A DNA stretch of 8,954 nt from positions 1-8,954 of the forward strand of contig JACRGO010000005.1 of the NCBI GenBank assembly GCA_016212295.1. The letters are read 5' to 3'. This stretch comes from Nitrospinota bacterium. GTDB lineage: Bacteria > Nitrospinota > Nitrospinia > JACRGO01. The position numbers were made by a program, and so were the translations under genes. Shown piece by piece: positions 1-5,949 of this stretch (positions are counted from its first letter, which is position 1; each line of letters starts with the position of its first letter). The notes beneath the pieces were generated by a model. That model was not told where the DNA came from. It was given only the letters and a program-made list of their open reading frames with translations, and did not search any database.

Positions 1-63
1 CTTAGGCTCAAAATGATGTCCAATAAGCTCCCATTCTCGCTCAGAAAGATCGCTCTGGTACAT
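1..63 (-). CDS. IS5-family transposase, N-terminal fragment (runs off window)
   Basis: Reading the minus strand from the ATG at 63 gives 21 residues beginning MYQSDLSEREWELIG. This matches the start of IS5-family DDE transposases (the N-terminal DUF4096-type region with a Y-x-S-D-L-(T/S)-x-x-E-W pattern). Only the beginning is present and the rest lies beyond base 1. An in-frame ATG at 75 would add four residues (MGVY). The run of five G just upstream of the ATG at 63 can serve as a ribosome binding site, so 63 is preferred. The matching terminal repeat lies upstream at 120-140, so this is the 5' end of an insertion element. The enzyme would cut and paste its own element. Whether the copy is intact cannot be judged here. 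Confidence 0.85.
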   Translation of the reverse strand, partial: MYQSDLSEREWELIGHHFEPK

Positions 64-136
64 ATATACCCCCATAATAGTTAATATTGTATATATAACT
101 ATATGGTAGATATGTTTTCTTTTTCAAGACAGCTTC
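1..136 (-). mobile_element. IS5-type insertion element, 5' end portion
   Basis: This is the outer part of an IS5-like element lying in minus orientation. It comprises the transposase start (1-63), a short AT-rich leader, and a terminal inverted repeat at 120-140 whose core on the plus strand is TTCAAGACAGCTTC. The same repeat occurs in opposite orientation at 8815-8835 beside a transposase C-terminus, which fixes both as element ends. The element boundary is probably at base 136, followed by TAA. A TA or TNA target duplication would fit the family but cannot be checked because the other end is outside the window. Confidence 0.75.
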
Positions 137-140
137 TAAA
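120..140 (-). repeat. IS terminal inverted repeat (5' end of the left element)
   Basis: A 21-base stretch is the exact reverse complement of 8815-8835. It lies about 57 bases upstream of the transposase start. The last few bases (137-140, TAAA) may belong to the target rather than the element, because insertion next to TA would extend the apparent match. Confidence 0.8.
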
Positions 141-178
141 AATAAAAGAAAGAGTCAGGAAGAAAGTATACGATTGAT

Positions 179-245
179 TGAGTGAGTGAGTGAGTGAGTG
201 AGTGAGTGAGTGAGTGAGTGAGTGAGTGAGTGAGTGAGTGAGTGA
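179..245. repeat. (TGAG)16 tetranucleotide microsatellite
   Basis: Sixteen uninterrupted TGAG units (179-242) plus a partial unit run to 245, preceded by the degenerate units GATTGATT. The tract lies between the left IS end and the hflC stop. It is followed by A6 (247-252) and G8 (255-262). It is in a spacer with no supported coding frame, so length changes would not obviously switch a gene. Such tracts are prone to replication slippage, and the copy number may also vary by sequencing or assembly. Confidence 0.9.
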
Positions 246-343
246 CAAAAAACCGGGGGGGGATTATTAACTCTTAAGGGATTCATAATGGATTTTTTTT
301 AAAAATTAAATGACCGGATAACAATAAACTAAAAATAATCCGT

Positions 344-1195
344 TTACTTGGAAGAAGAAAAAGTCTTCAGGAATTCGGAATCAGGGGAAAGGACCATGAT
401 GGTCTTATCGGAAAGGGACTTCTTGTACGCCTCGAGTGAGCGTATGAATTCATAGAATTTTGGGTCCTTGCTGAACTCCAAGGCATAAATGTGGACCGCT
501 TCCGCGTCGCCTTGGCCCTTGATTTCCTGCTCGCTTTTATACGCCTCGGCCAGAAGTACGATCCTTTGCTTGTCCGTCTCGGCCCGGATCTTCATGGCCT
601 CCTCGTTACCCTCTGAGCGGTATTCCTTGGCGATCCTCTGGCGCTCCGCTTTCATTCTGTTGTAAATGGAGTTGGCGATCTCCGGCGGCATATCCGCCCG
701 TTTGATGCGGACGTCATTAATCAAAATGCCGTAAGCCCTGGCCTTTTCATCGGACGCCTTTCGCACTGTTTCCATGATCTGGGTCCTTTTGGTGGAAATA
801 ATCTCGTGCAATGGATGGCGTCCCAATTCCACTCGAAGCTCGGAATAAATGATGTCGTCCAGCCTGGCCTGCGCTCCCCCGAAATCCCTTACAGTCTGAA
901 GAAACAGAAGGGGATCGACGATTTTCCACTTGGCGAAATTGTCAACCAGCATGTTTTTTTTGTCCGACGTGATAATTTCCGCGGCATTGGCGTCGTAATC
1001 GAGCAACTGCCTGGAAAACGTGGTCGTCTGCTGAATGAACGGAATTTTAAAATGGAGGCCGGGCTCAGAGGCCACGCGGATGGGCATCCCCATTTGGGTG
1101 ATGACCACTTGCTCGGTCATATCCACGGTGAAAAAACCCGTATAGGCAACAAACCCCAAGACTATAAATATCAATGCCCCTAAATTTTTAACCAT
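344..1195 (-). CDS. hflC: HflC, FtsH protease modulator (SPFH/band 7 protein)
   Basis: HflC is the partner of HflK in the membrane complex that surrounds and restrains the ATP-dependent protease FtsH; this role is known from E. coli. The protein has one N-terminal membrane segment (about residues 4-22, rich in I, L, V and F), then a band 7/SPFH domain. A charged helical stretch follows (RMKAERQRIAKEYRSEG region), then the C-terminal signature FIRSLEAYKKS...VLSPDSEFLKTF that is typical of HflC. A GTG at 1225 extends the frame by ten residues, but the ATG at 1195 has AAAGGA at a 9-base spacing and gives the normal short N-terminus, so I chose it (283 aa). It lies downstream of hflK on the same strand, 177 bases away, with a palindromic repeat in the gap. 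It probably shares the hflK promoter. Confidence 0.93.
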   Translation of the reverse strand: MVKNLGALIFIVLGFVAYTGFFTVDMTEQVVITQMGMPIRVASEPGLHFKIPFIQQTTTFSRQLLDYDANAAEIITSDKKNMLVDNFAKWKIVDPLLFLQTVRDFGGAQARLDDIIYSELRVELGRHPLHEIISTKRTQIMETVRKASDEKARAYGILINDVRIKRADMPPEIANSIYNRMKAERQRIAKEYRSEGNEEAMKIRAETDKQRIVLLAEAYKSEQEIKGQGDAEAVHIYALEFSKDPKFYEFIRSLEAYKKSLSDKTIMVLSPDSEFLKTFSSSK

Positions 1196-1263
1196 GCAAA
1201 GGATTCCTTTTAGATACTTATACACTCAATCTTAGAATTCATCTCTCACAATCCAAAAAATGA

Positions 1264-1342
1264 ACCGCGGAGACACAGAGATTTTTGTAAAATGTTTACA
1301 GTTCTATTATTTTCTTTTCTCCGCGTCTTGCGCCTCCGCGGT
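1264..1342. repeat. Imperfect palindrome between hflK and hflC
   Basis: The arms ACCGCGGAG (1264-1272) and CTCCGCGGT (1334-1342) are exact reverse complements. The inner sequences (ACACAGAG against CTTGCGC, and CTCCGCG at 1319-1325) extend the similarity imperfectly. The middle is AT-rich. It resembles the CGCGGAGACGCAGAG-type dispersed repeats found in spacers of many environmental bacterial genomes. In a transcript running from hflK to hflC it would form a hairpin. Confidence 0.65.
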
Positions 1343-1372
1343 AAAAAAAATTTAAATTTCAAATATCCTTGA

Positions 1373-2443
1373 TTAGTTTTTCTTTTCTTCGACCGGCTTG
1401 TTTAAAATTTTACTTTCCACGCCGCCCATTGGAAATATCGGCATCAGATTAGAGCCGGATTTCGGATCGGCTATGATCTTCTGAACATTCAGCAGGGTCT
1501 CTTCCATCATCTCTATATAAAGCCTCTTTCGCGTAATATCCTCGGCCTTCTTGTACTCATCTAGTATCTTCTGAAATTTTGCCGCGTCTCCCTTGGCCCT
1601 GTTTATTTTTTCTTCCCTGTATCCCTCAGCCGCCTTGATTATCTGCGTCGCGTTACCCCTGGTCTCCGGGAGCACCATATTCTGGTAGCCCTGGGCCTCG
1701 TTGATCATCCTTTCCTTGTCCTCCCTGGCGCTGACCACGTCCTTGAAGGCGTCCACGACTTGCTTAGGGGGATGGACGTCCTGAAGCTGAAGGGCCGTTA
1801 CCTGCAATCCGACCTCGTAGCGGTCCAGGATGGATTGGACTAAATCCCTCGTTTGAATCTGTATCTCGGATTTCCCGGTGGTCAATGCCTCGTCGATGCG
1901 CCTGCCTCCAATTACCTCCCTGATGGCCGCTTCGCTGGCGTCCAGCATCGCCTTTCTGACGTCCTTGGCGTTAAAAAGGTATTTGGCGGAGTCTGAGACC
2001 TTATACTGGACTACAACGTCCATGTCTATGATATTTTCGTCCCCTGTCACCATAAGCGATTCCTCTGGAACGTCCCTGTACCTGGCTGGCGGGCCATGGT
2101 CAATCAGGCGGAACCCGATTTCCTCACGCCTTACCTGAGTGACCTTGGGCTTCAATACGCTTTCCAACGGCGATGGGAGTTTCCAATTAAGACCGGACCC
2201 GACCGTGCGTATATGCTTCCCAAAGCGAAGCACCAAGCCCTCCTCATCCACGCCTACCAGGAAAAAGGAACTCCCTCCCAACCAGACCAGAAGGCCCACC
2301 AAGACCAAAAGAAAAATCTTGTTAGGTTGCAATTCAGGAAGGTTGATTTTGGGGAAATCAAAGGAAGGTCCGTTGCTTCCGAACTGGCCTCCTCCGCCGG
2401 AGGGGCCGCTTCCTTTCGGGGATGGAAAATCATCCCAAGCCAT
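1373..2443 (-). CDS. hflK: HflK, FtsH protease modulator (SPFH/band 7 protein)
   Basis: HflK is the larger subunit of the HflKC complex that controls FtsH access to membrane substrates (known from E. coli). The 356-residue protein starts with the glycine/serine/proline-rich cytoplasmic tail typical of HflK (residues 8-28). A single membrane helix follows (about 43-63, IFLLVLVGLLVWLGG), then a band 7 domain starting near VGVDEEGLVLRFGK. Further on are the HflK-typical segments RREEIGFR, ESLMVTGDENIIDM and LQLQDVHPPKQVVDAFKDV, and a long charged helical region. It is shorter than the E. coli protein (about 419 aa) mainly in the tails. The ATG at 2443 has AGGAG at a good spacing. A near-consensus promoter sits at 2534-2562. 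hflC follows on the same strand. Confidence 0.95.
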   Translation of the reverse strand: MAWDDFPSPKGSGPSGGGGQFGSNGPSFDFPKINLPELQPNKIFLLVLVGLLVWLGGSSFFLVGVDEEGLVLRFGKHIRTVGSGLNWKLPSPLESVLKPKVTQVRREEIGFRLIDHGPPARYRDVPEESLMVTGDENIIDMDVVVQYKVSDSAKYLFNAKDVRKAMLDASEAAIREVIGGRRIDEALTTGKSEIQIQTRDLVQSILDRYEVGLQVTALQLQDVHPPKQVVDAFKDVVSAREDKERMINEAQGYQNMVLPETRGNATQIIKAAEGYREEKINRAKGDAAKFQKILDEYKKAEDITRKRLYIEMMEETLLNVQKIIADPKSGSNLMPIFPMGGVESKILNKPVEEKKN

Positions 2444-2533
2444 GAAAACTCCTTTTCTGATTAAAATTAAGGAAAATAATGCAATGCGTGAGATAAATTC
2501 CCGGATCAGGCGAGTAAGTATCTAAGACGTGTA

Positions 2534-2562
2534 ATTAAAACAAAATAACCGCATAATGTCAA
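2534..2562 (-). promoter_or_regulatory. Sigma70-type promoter for hflK-hflC
   Basis: Read on the minus strand, TTGACA (2557-2562) is the -35 box and TTTAAT (2534-2539) the -10 box, with a 17-base spacer. The -35 is perfect and the -10 matches five of six. The start of transcription would be near 2527, giving a leader of about 84 bases to the hflK ATG. This separates hflK from the upstream HU/IHF gene. Confidence 0.7.
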
Positions 2563-2584
2563 GACTGTTATTTATTACGTTCAG

Positions 2585-2639
2585 AAATTCGCGTTTTCCG
2601 CGTAAATTTTTCAACCGCTTATAGGAGCGGCATGGCCGC
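2585..2639. terminator. Cluster of GC-rich hairpins downstream of the HU/IHF gene
   Basis: Three short dyads lie just after the HU/IHF stop: GCGGC/GCCGC (2627-2639), CCGCT/AGCGG (2615-2630) and CGCG/CGCG with AATT flanks (2585-2609). The first two share bases 2627-2630, so they exclude each other. No clean U-run follows on the minus strand, so an intrinsic terminator is only a guess from position between two separately promoted genes. On the plus strand the 2585-2609 hairpin ends in a short T-run. Confidence 0.3.
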
Positions 2640-2668
2640 GCTATGTAAACGCAAAAAATAAGCAGACA

Positions 2669-2947
2669 TTAATCCGTATTAACAACGCCGCGTATGTATT
2701 TACCAGACTTAAACATGACAACCCTCCGGGCGGAAATTTTGGCTGCCTCGCCGGTTTTAGGGTTCCGCCCCATACGCGCCCGTTTTTTTCTCACGTCGAA
2801 TTTACCGAACCTCTTAAGGTTCACTGATTCCCCGCGGGAAAGAGAATCCTTTATTGCGTTAAGGATCTCTTCTATGGCCCCTTCAGCCAGCTTTTTAGGC
2901 GCACCGGTTTTATTAGTTATTTCCTGGGTTATTTCCAGTTTTGTCAT
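2669..2947 (-). CDS. HU/IHF-family nucleoid DNA-binding protein
   Basis: This is a small dimeric protein that bends DNA and organises the nucleoid. Its 92 residues cover the whole HU/IHF fold: two N-terminal helices (LEITQEITNKTG..., AIEEILNAIKDSL), the turn VNLKRFGKFDVRKK, then the beta-arm containing GRNPKTGE (60-67), whose proline intercalates into DNA in the family. ARRVVMFKSGKYIR closes the fold. The sequence GRNPKTGEAAKISARRVVMF resembles IHF subunits as much as HU, so I do not assign hup or ihfA. The ATG at 2947 has only a weak ribosome site. A strong promoter lies 64-92 bases upstream. It appears to be a single-gene unit between comF and hflK. Confidence 0.93.
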   Translation of the reverse strand: MTKLEITQEITNKTGAPKKLAEGAIEEILNAIKDSLSRGESVNLKRFGKFDVRKKRARMGRNPKTGEAAKISARRVVMFKSGKYIRGVVNTD

Positions 2948-3010
2948 ATAATCTTGCTCGCATGTTCTGAGAGTTTATTCCGCACGATTAATTTACGGCA
3001 ATGAGCCAAA

Positions 3011-3039
3011 ATTATCAAACATCTCCGCATGATTGTCAA
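3011..3039 (-). promoter_or_regulatory. Sigma70-type promoter for the HU/IHF gene
   Basis: On the minus strand TTGACA (3034-3039) and GATAAT (3011-3016) are separated by exactly 17 bases. The -35 is perfect and the -10 matches five of six. A-rich sequence just upstream (3055-3090) could act as an UP element. The predicted start is near 3004, leaving a leader of about 57 bases. A strong promoter suits an abundant nucleoid protein. Confidence 0.75.
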
Positions 3040-3158
3040 TTGCCGGTCGTTTTGCCAAAAATATTTTAGCACCTGAATTTTTTATTTACCTATACTAAGG
3101 AAAAGGCGTAACCAATAGATTTTTATAGTTTTTTTCAATAAAAATAACTATATTTTTT

Positions 3159-3190
3159 TCACCTAAGAGGTGATTTCTTTTTTTTTCTTC
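3159..3190 (+). terminator. Orphan intrinsic-terminator-like hairpin
   Basis: TCACCT-AAG-AGGTGA (3159-3173) is a perfect 6-bp stem with a 3-base loop, followed on the plus strand by TTTCTTTTTTTTT. This is the form of a plus-strand intrinsic terminator, but no plus-strand gene lies upstream. The stem is short, so it could be chance or an operator-like dyad. Confidence 0.35.
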
Positions 3191-3193
3191 TGG

Positions 3194-3240
3194 TTTCCTG
3201 GATTCCTTATTAAATAGTCTTATATTAGGAAGTCAGGAAA
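3194..3240. repeat. Long imperfect inverted repeat in the HU/IHF upstream spacer
   Basis: TTTCCTG-GA-TTCCT (3194-3207) pairs with AGGAA-GT-CAGGAAA (3227-3240): a 14-bp stem with a 2-base internal mismatch (one position can wobble) and a 19-base AT-rich loop. No function is assigned. Confidence 0.5.
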
Positions 3241-3311
3241 AAACTTTCTAAATGAAAAATTTGCGCGGAAAACTCAAATTCTGAACGAATAATATAATAC
3301 ATCATATGTTC

Positions 3312-3383
3312 AAAACCCGCAATTGACTGCCCTGTTTTTGTTTCTTGATTTTCTTAATTTTTCCGCCTTCAAGCGGGTTTTTG
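3312..3383. repeat. Inverted repeat downstream of comF
   Basis: CAAAACCCGC (3312-3321) pairs with GCGGGTTTTTG (3373-3383), with one extra T, across about 50 bases. Within it, CCGC/GCGG at 3363-3376 can form a smaller hairpin followed by T-rich plus-strand sequence. As it lies 37 bases beyond the comF stop, it may help to end comF transcription, but neither strand shows a textbook terminator. Confidence 0.35.
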
Positions 3384-3419
3384 TCTTTTCTGTTTTTTTA
3401 GAGTTTAATTCCTGAACCT

Positions 3420-4148
3420 CTACGCCCTTGCCAGCGTGACGCCATACACCCTATCGGCGCCTCCTTCTTTCAAAACAAGAGAACATTCACGCATTGTAGC
3501 GCCGGTGGTCAGGACATCATCAAGCAGCAGCACCCTCTTTCCCCTGGCCGCTCCGCCATCCCCGGCCAGGGCAAAAGCCCCTTTTAAATTTTGCAAGCGT
3601 TCCTTTCTCCTCAAGGACACCTGCGGGGCAGTCCGCTTGGCCTTTACAAGACATTTTATGCTGATGGGAACATGGAACTCCCGGGCCAAGTTTTCCGCCA
3701 GCAGGAAAGGAGGATCGTACCCTCTCTCAACTAATTTTTTCTTATGCACCGGGACCGGTATAAGCAGGTCGAAATCCATCGGGAAGCCTGACTTCTGCAT
3801 AAAGGAAATCAGGAGTTTTCCCAGGTCCTTGCCCAACCCCGGAAGCTTATGATATTTAAAATCGTGGATCAATTCCTTGAAAACCCCATCATACCCTCGA
3901 ATGGAACGGAGAAGATCGTAAGGGGGAGGACCGCTGGAACAATCACCACAAAGATAGGAGCTTGTTTGGAAATCGATGGAAAAAGGCTTGCCGCATATCC
4001 CGCACCCAGGCCCCATCCCACCAGCGGATAGACCGGCCATGCACCGTTCGCAAATCCAATTATATTCGCCCTCATCAAAAACAACAAGGCAGTTACTGCA
4101 CTTCCTGGGGAAAAAGAGACCTGCAAGGACTTTTAAATAATAGCTCAT
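3420..4148 (-). CDS. comF: ComF-family (ComFC) protein: zinc ribbon plus phosphoribosyltransferase domain
   Basis: ComF/ComFC proteins are tied to natural transformation in Bacillus and Haemophilus, but they also occur widely in bacteria not known to take up DNA. The N-terminal part carries four CxxC pairs (C17/C20, C33/C36, C49/C52, C67/C70 from the chosen start), fitting a double zinc ribbon. The middle has DLLIPVPVHKKKLVERGYD, the family-typical P-V-P-x-H...R-G-(Y/F) segment. RVLLLDDVLTTGAT (205-218) is the PRPP-binding loop of type I phosphoribosyltransferases. In-frame ATGs also exist at 4211, 4178 and 4166. I chose 4148 (242 aa) because the domain starts there directly, as in relatives, and a putative promoter covers the upstream ATGs. 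The ribosome site is weak for all of them. It is monocistronic and divergent from pgk. Confidence 0.88.
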   Translation of the reverse strand: MSYYLKVLAGLFFPRKCSNCLVVFDEGEYNWICERCMAGLSAGGMGPGCGICGKPFSIDFQTSSYLCGDCSSGPPPYDLLRSIRGYDGVFKELIHDFKYHKLPGLGKDLGKLLISFMQKSGFPMDFDLLIPVPVHKKKLVERGYDPPFLLAENLAREFHVPISIKCLVKAKRTAPQVSLRRKERLQNLKGAFALAGDGGAARGKRVLLLDDVLTTGATMRECSLVLKEGGADRVYGVTLARA

Positions 4149-4176
4149 ATAAACGCCGTCTTTCATGTCAATAATC

Positions 4177-4204
4177 ATTTTAAAGGAGATTGTCCAAAAA
4201 TCAA
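4177..4204 (-). promoter_or_regulatory. Putative comF promoter
   Basis: On the minus strand TTGATT (4199-4204) and TAAAAT (4177-4182) are separated by 16 bases. Transcription would begin near 4170, consistent with the translation start at 4148. The -35 is weak (four of six). It overlaps the putative pgk promoter on the other strand. Confidence 0.4.
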
Positions 4205-4218
4205 AATTCATCTATAAT
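4190..4218 (+). promoter_or_regulatory. Putative pgk promoter
   Basis: TTGTCC (4190-4195) and a perfect TATAAT (4213-4218) have a 17-base spacer. The start would be near 4225, giving a leader of about 125 bases that contains the 4230-4311 palindrome. The -35 matches four of six. Confidence 0.5.
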
Positions 4219-4229
4219 AATGCATGCTT

Positions 4230-4311
4230 CTTTGTGTTTCCTTGTGGCTTTGTGGCTTCGTGGCAAAAAAATAATGGGCACAAAGGCACTAAGGCGCAAA
4301 GGTTCACAAAG
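4230..4311. repeat. Imperfect palindrome in the pgk leader
   Basis: The left arm (4230-4264) consists of CTTTGTG/CTTGTGGC-type units and the right arm (4276-4311) of the complementary GGCACAAAG/CACAAAG units. Together they form a long imperfect inverted repeat around an A-rich centre. It is of the CACAAAGGCACAAAGG class seen dispersed in many environmental genomes. It lies between the predicted pgk start of transcription and its ribosome site. Confidence 0.65.
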
Positions 4312-4349
4312 TTTAAATATGAATTACTATTTTTTCTGAAAGGAATGGA

Positions 4350-5849
4350 ATGAATTTACTTGAAAACCTGACAGCGGAAGACCTTCTTAACAAAACCATT
4401 TTCATACGGGTGGACTTCAATGTCCCCTTGCAATCAAAATCCGCGGGCCGATTCTTCGTGGAAGGAGACGAGCGTATCCGGAGATTCCTGGATAAATCCT
4501 TCCAAAAAATCCACGAACTCACACATGGAAACTGCAGGATCATAATCGGCTCCCACCTTGGAAGACCGCATAAATTCCGTGACCACGCCCAATGGGACGG
4601 AATATTCAACCTCCAGTTCGTCTGCTCCCACTTCGAGACCCTCCTGAAAAGGAGATACGAGGACTCATATATAGTGTTCCCCCCGGAGTCCATGGATTCC
4701 CAACTGTCCGATTCCATAGAAATCATCAAGAAAAAACAACTCCCCTTGGGCGGAATCAAGTTCCTGCCTAATCTGCGGTACCTCTTTGAAAGGGAGTCGG
4801 ACTACCGCGAAAAATTCATGGAGGACCTAGCGGACATCTGCGACGTATACATCAATTGCGCCTTTGGGACCAGCCACAGGGAAAGCCGGAGCATCATCGC
4901 CCTGCCCAGGCTCATGAAAAAAAACGGGAAGCTCTACGTGGCCGGCGTTCTTTTGGCCGAGGAAGTTTCCAGGCTGGGAGAGCTCGCGAGCCGCATGTTG
5001 GAAAATCCCGGCAAATCCGCCTTCCTTGCCGGGGGCTCCAAGGTATCGGATAAAATCGGTTTGATAAAGCAGTTCGCCGTATCCGGCATATCGCGGATAC
5101 TGCTGGGCGGGAAAATGGTCAATTCCTTCCTCCTTGCAAGGGACTTTAAAATTAACGGCGCCGGGGACCTGCCGCTGAAATTAAAGCCAAAGGAAGCGGA
5201 TGAAAAAAGTTTTCTGGATGAAATACGCCTTGCCGGGGAAATCCTGGAAGCGGCGAAGGACAAGGGCGTGGAAATCTTTTTTCCAGTGGACTACAAGGTC
5301 GCGCCCGCTTTCGATTCCAAGGAATTTTCCATCTCCGGGTCCCCGGATTTCAATAAAGAACTTCAACTTGACCTTGGACCCAAGACCATAAAGATGTATT
5401 CGGAAATACTTCAGGAGGAGAGCGTGAAGAATATCTTCTGGAACGGACCCATGGGGGCCTTCGACCATCCAGCGAACAAGGGATACGCCGAGGGATCGGT
5501 GGAAATAACCAAATGCCTTTTAAAAAAATGCCTTTGGGACCGGGACGCGCTTTCAGTCATCGGCGGAGGGGACTCAGCAGCGGTTGTCCAGAAGCTGGAC
5601 TTGGCCGGCATCAGGATTTGGCTGGCCCATGAGCTAAGCAAAATGATTCCAATGAACGTGAACCACGATCTCTTTGAAATAAAATTCCCGGATAGGGATT
5701 TATATACCTTCATGAATTACTTGACAGGGAATTTTTTCACATCCACCGGCGGCGGCGCGTCCCTCGAATTCCTTGAGGCATATCTTAAGGACAACGGGAG
5801 CCAGCCCTACAGCTTTTACCTGCCAGGGACAAGGGTCCTTGAAGAATAG
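4350..5849 (+). CDS. pgk: Phosphoglycerate kinase, enlarged and divergent
   Basis: PGK transfers phosphate between 1,3-bisphosphoglycerate and ADP in cytoplasmic glycolysis/gluconeogenesis. The main signatures are present in order: VDFNVP (21-26), SHLGRP (68-73), NLRY (141-144), AFGTSHR (171-177), GGSKVSDKI (228-236), GGKM (253-256), DLGPKTI (341-347), NGPMG (365-369), GGGDS (405-409) and STGGGASLEFLE (465-476). The protein has 499 residues against about 390-420 normally. Roughly 40 extra residues lie between GGGDS and STGGGA (about 420-461), a few more sit in the N-terminal domain, and the C-terminus is longer. The usual NDAFG is NCAFG, and the usual GVFE is GAFD. All other substrate- and nucleotide-binding motifs look intact, so activity is likely. 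The ATG at 4350 has AAAGGA 5 bases upstream. No other glycolytic gene is adjacent. Confidence 0.93.
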   Translation: MNLLENLTAEDLLNKTIFIRVDFNVPLQSKSAGRFFVEGDERIRRFLDKSFQKIHELTHGNCRIIIGSHLGRPHKFRDHAQWDGIFNLQFVCSHFETLLKRRYEDSYIVFPPESMDSQLSDSIEIIKKKQLPLGGIKFLPNLRYLFERESDYREKFMEDLADICDVYINCAFGTSHRESRSIIALPRLMKKNGKLYVAGVLLAEEVSRLGELASRMLENPGKSAFLAGGSKVSDKIGLIKQFAVSGISRILLGGKMVNSFLLARDFKINGAGDLPLKLKPKEADEKSFLDEIRLAGEILEAAKDKGVEIFFPVDYKVAPAFDSKEFSISGSPDFNKELQLDLGPKTIKMYSEILQEESVKNIFWNGPMGAFDHPANKGYAEGSVEITKCLLKKCLWDRDALSVIGGGDSAAVVQKLDLAGIRIWLAHELSKMIPMNVNHDLFEIKFPDRDLYTFMNYLTGNFFTSTGGGASLEFLEAYLKDNGSQPYSFYLPGTRVLEE

Positions 5850-5894
5850 GTCGGGGAGATTTGGAACAGTGAGAAGGATAGGATTAACAAAGAA

Positions 5895-5938
5895 AAGATT
5901 AACATCGAACATCGAACGCTGAACATCGAACGTCGAAA
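5895..5938. repeat. Short tandem repeat, AACATCGAACGTCG type
   Basis: Imperfect repeats of the unit (A)ACATCGA follow each other: AACATCGAACATCGAACG, then CTGAACATCGAACGTCGAA. This ATCGAAC-type array lies just after pgk. Similar arrays are frequent in spacers of environmental bacterial genomes, and no coding is supported here. Confidence 0.65.
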
Positions 5939-5949
5939 TGCGTTGGGCG

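Larger units (their letters stand above)
2948..3419. other. 472-bp AT-rich spacer between comF and the HU/IHF gene
   Basis: No coding frame is supported here. The part next to the HU/IHF gene contains its promoter (3011-3039). The rest is very AT-rich with T-runs and three inverted repeats (3159-3173, 3194-3240, 3312-3383), listed separately. No known RNA family was recognised. Confidence 0.6.

Noticed and set aside
3270-3298. TATAAT at 3293-3298 as a plus-strand promoter
   Set aside because: No acceptable -35 box lies at a suitable distance and no plus-strand gene follows. The region is simply AT-rich.
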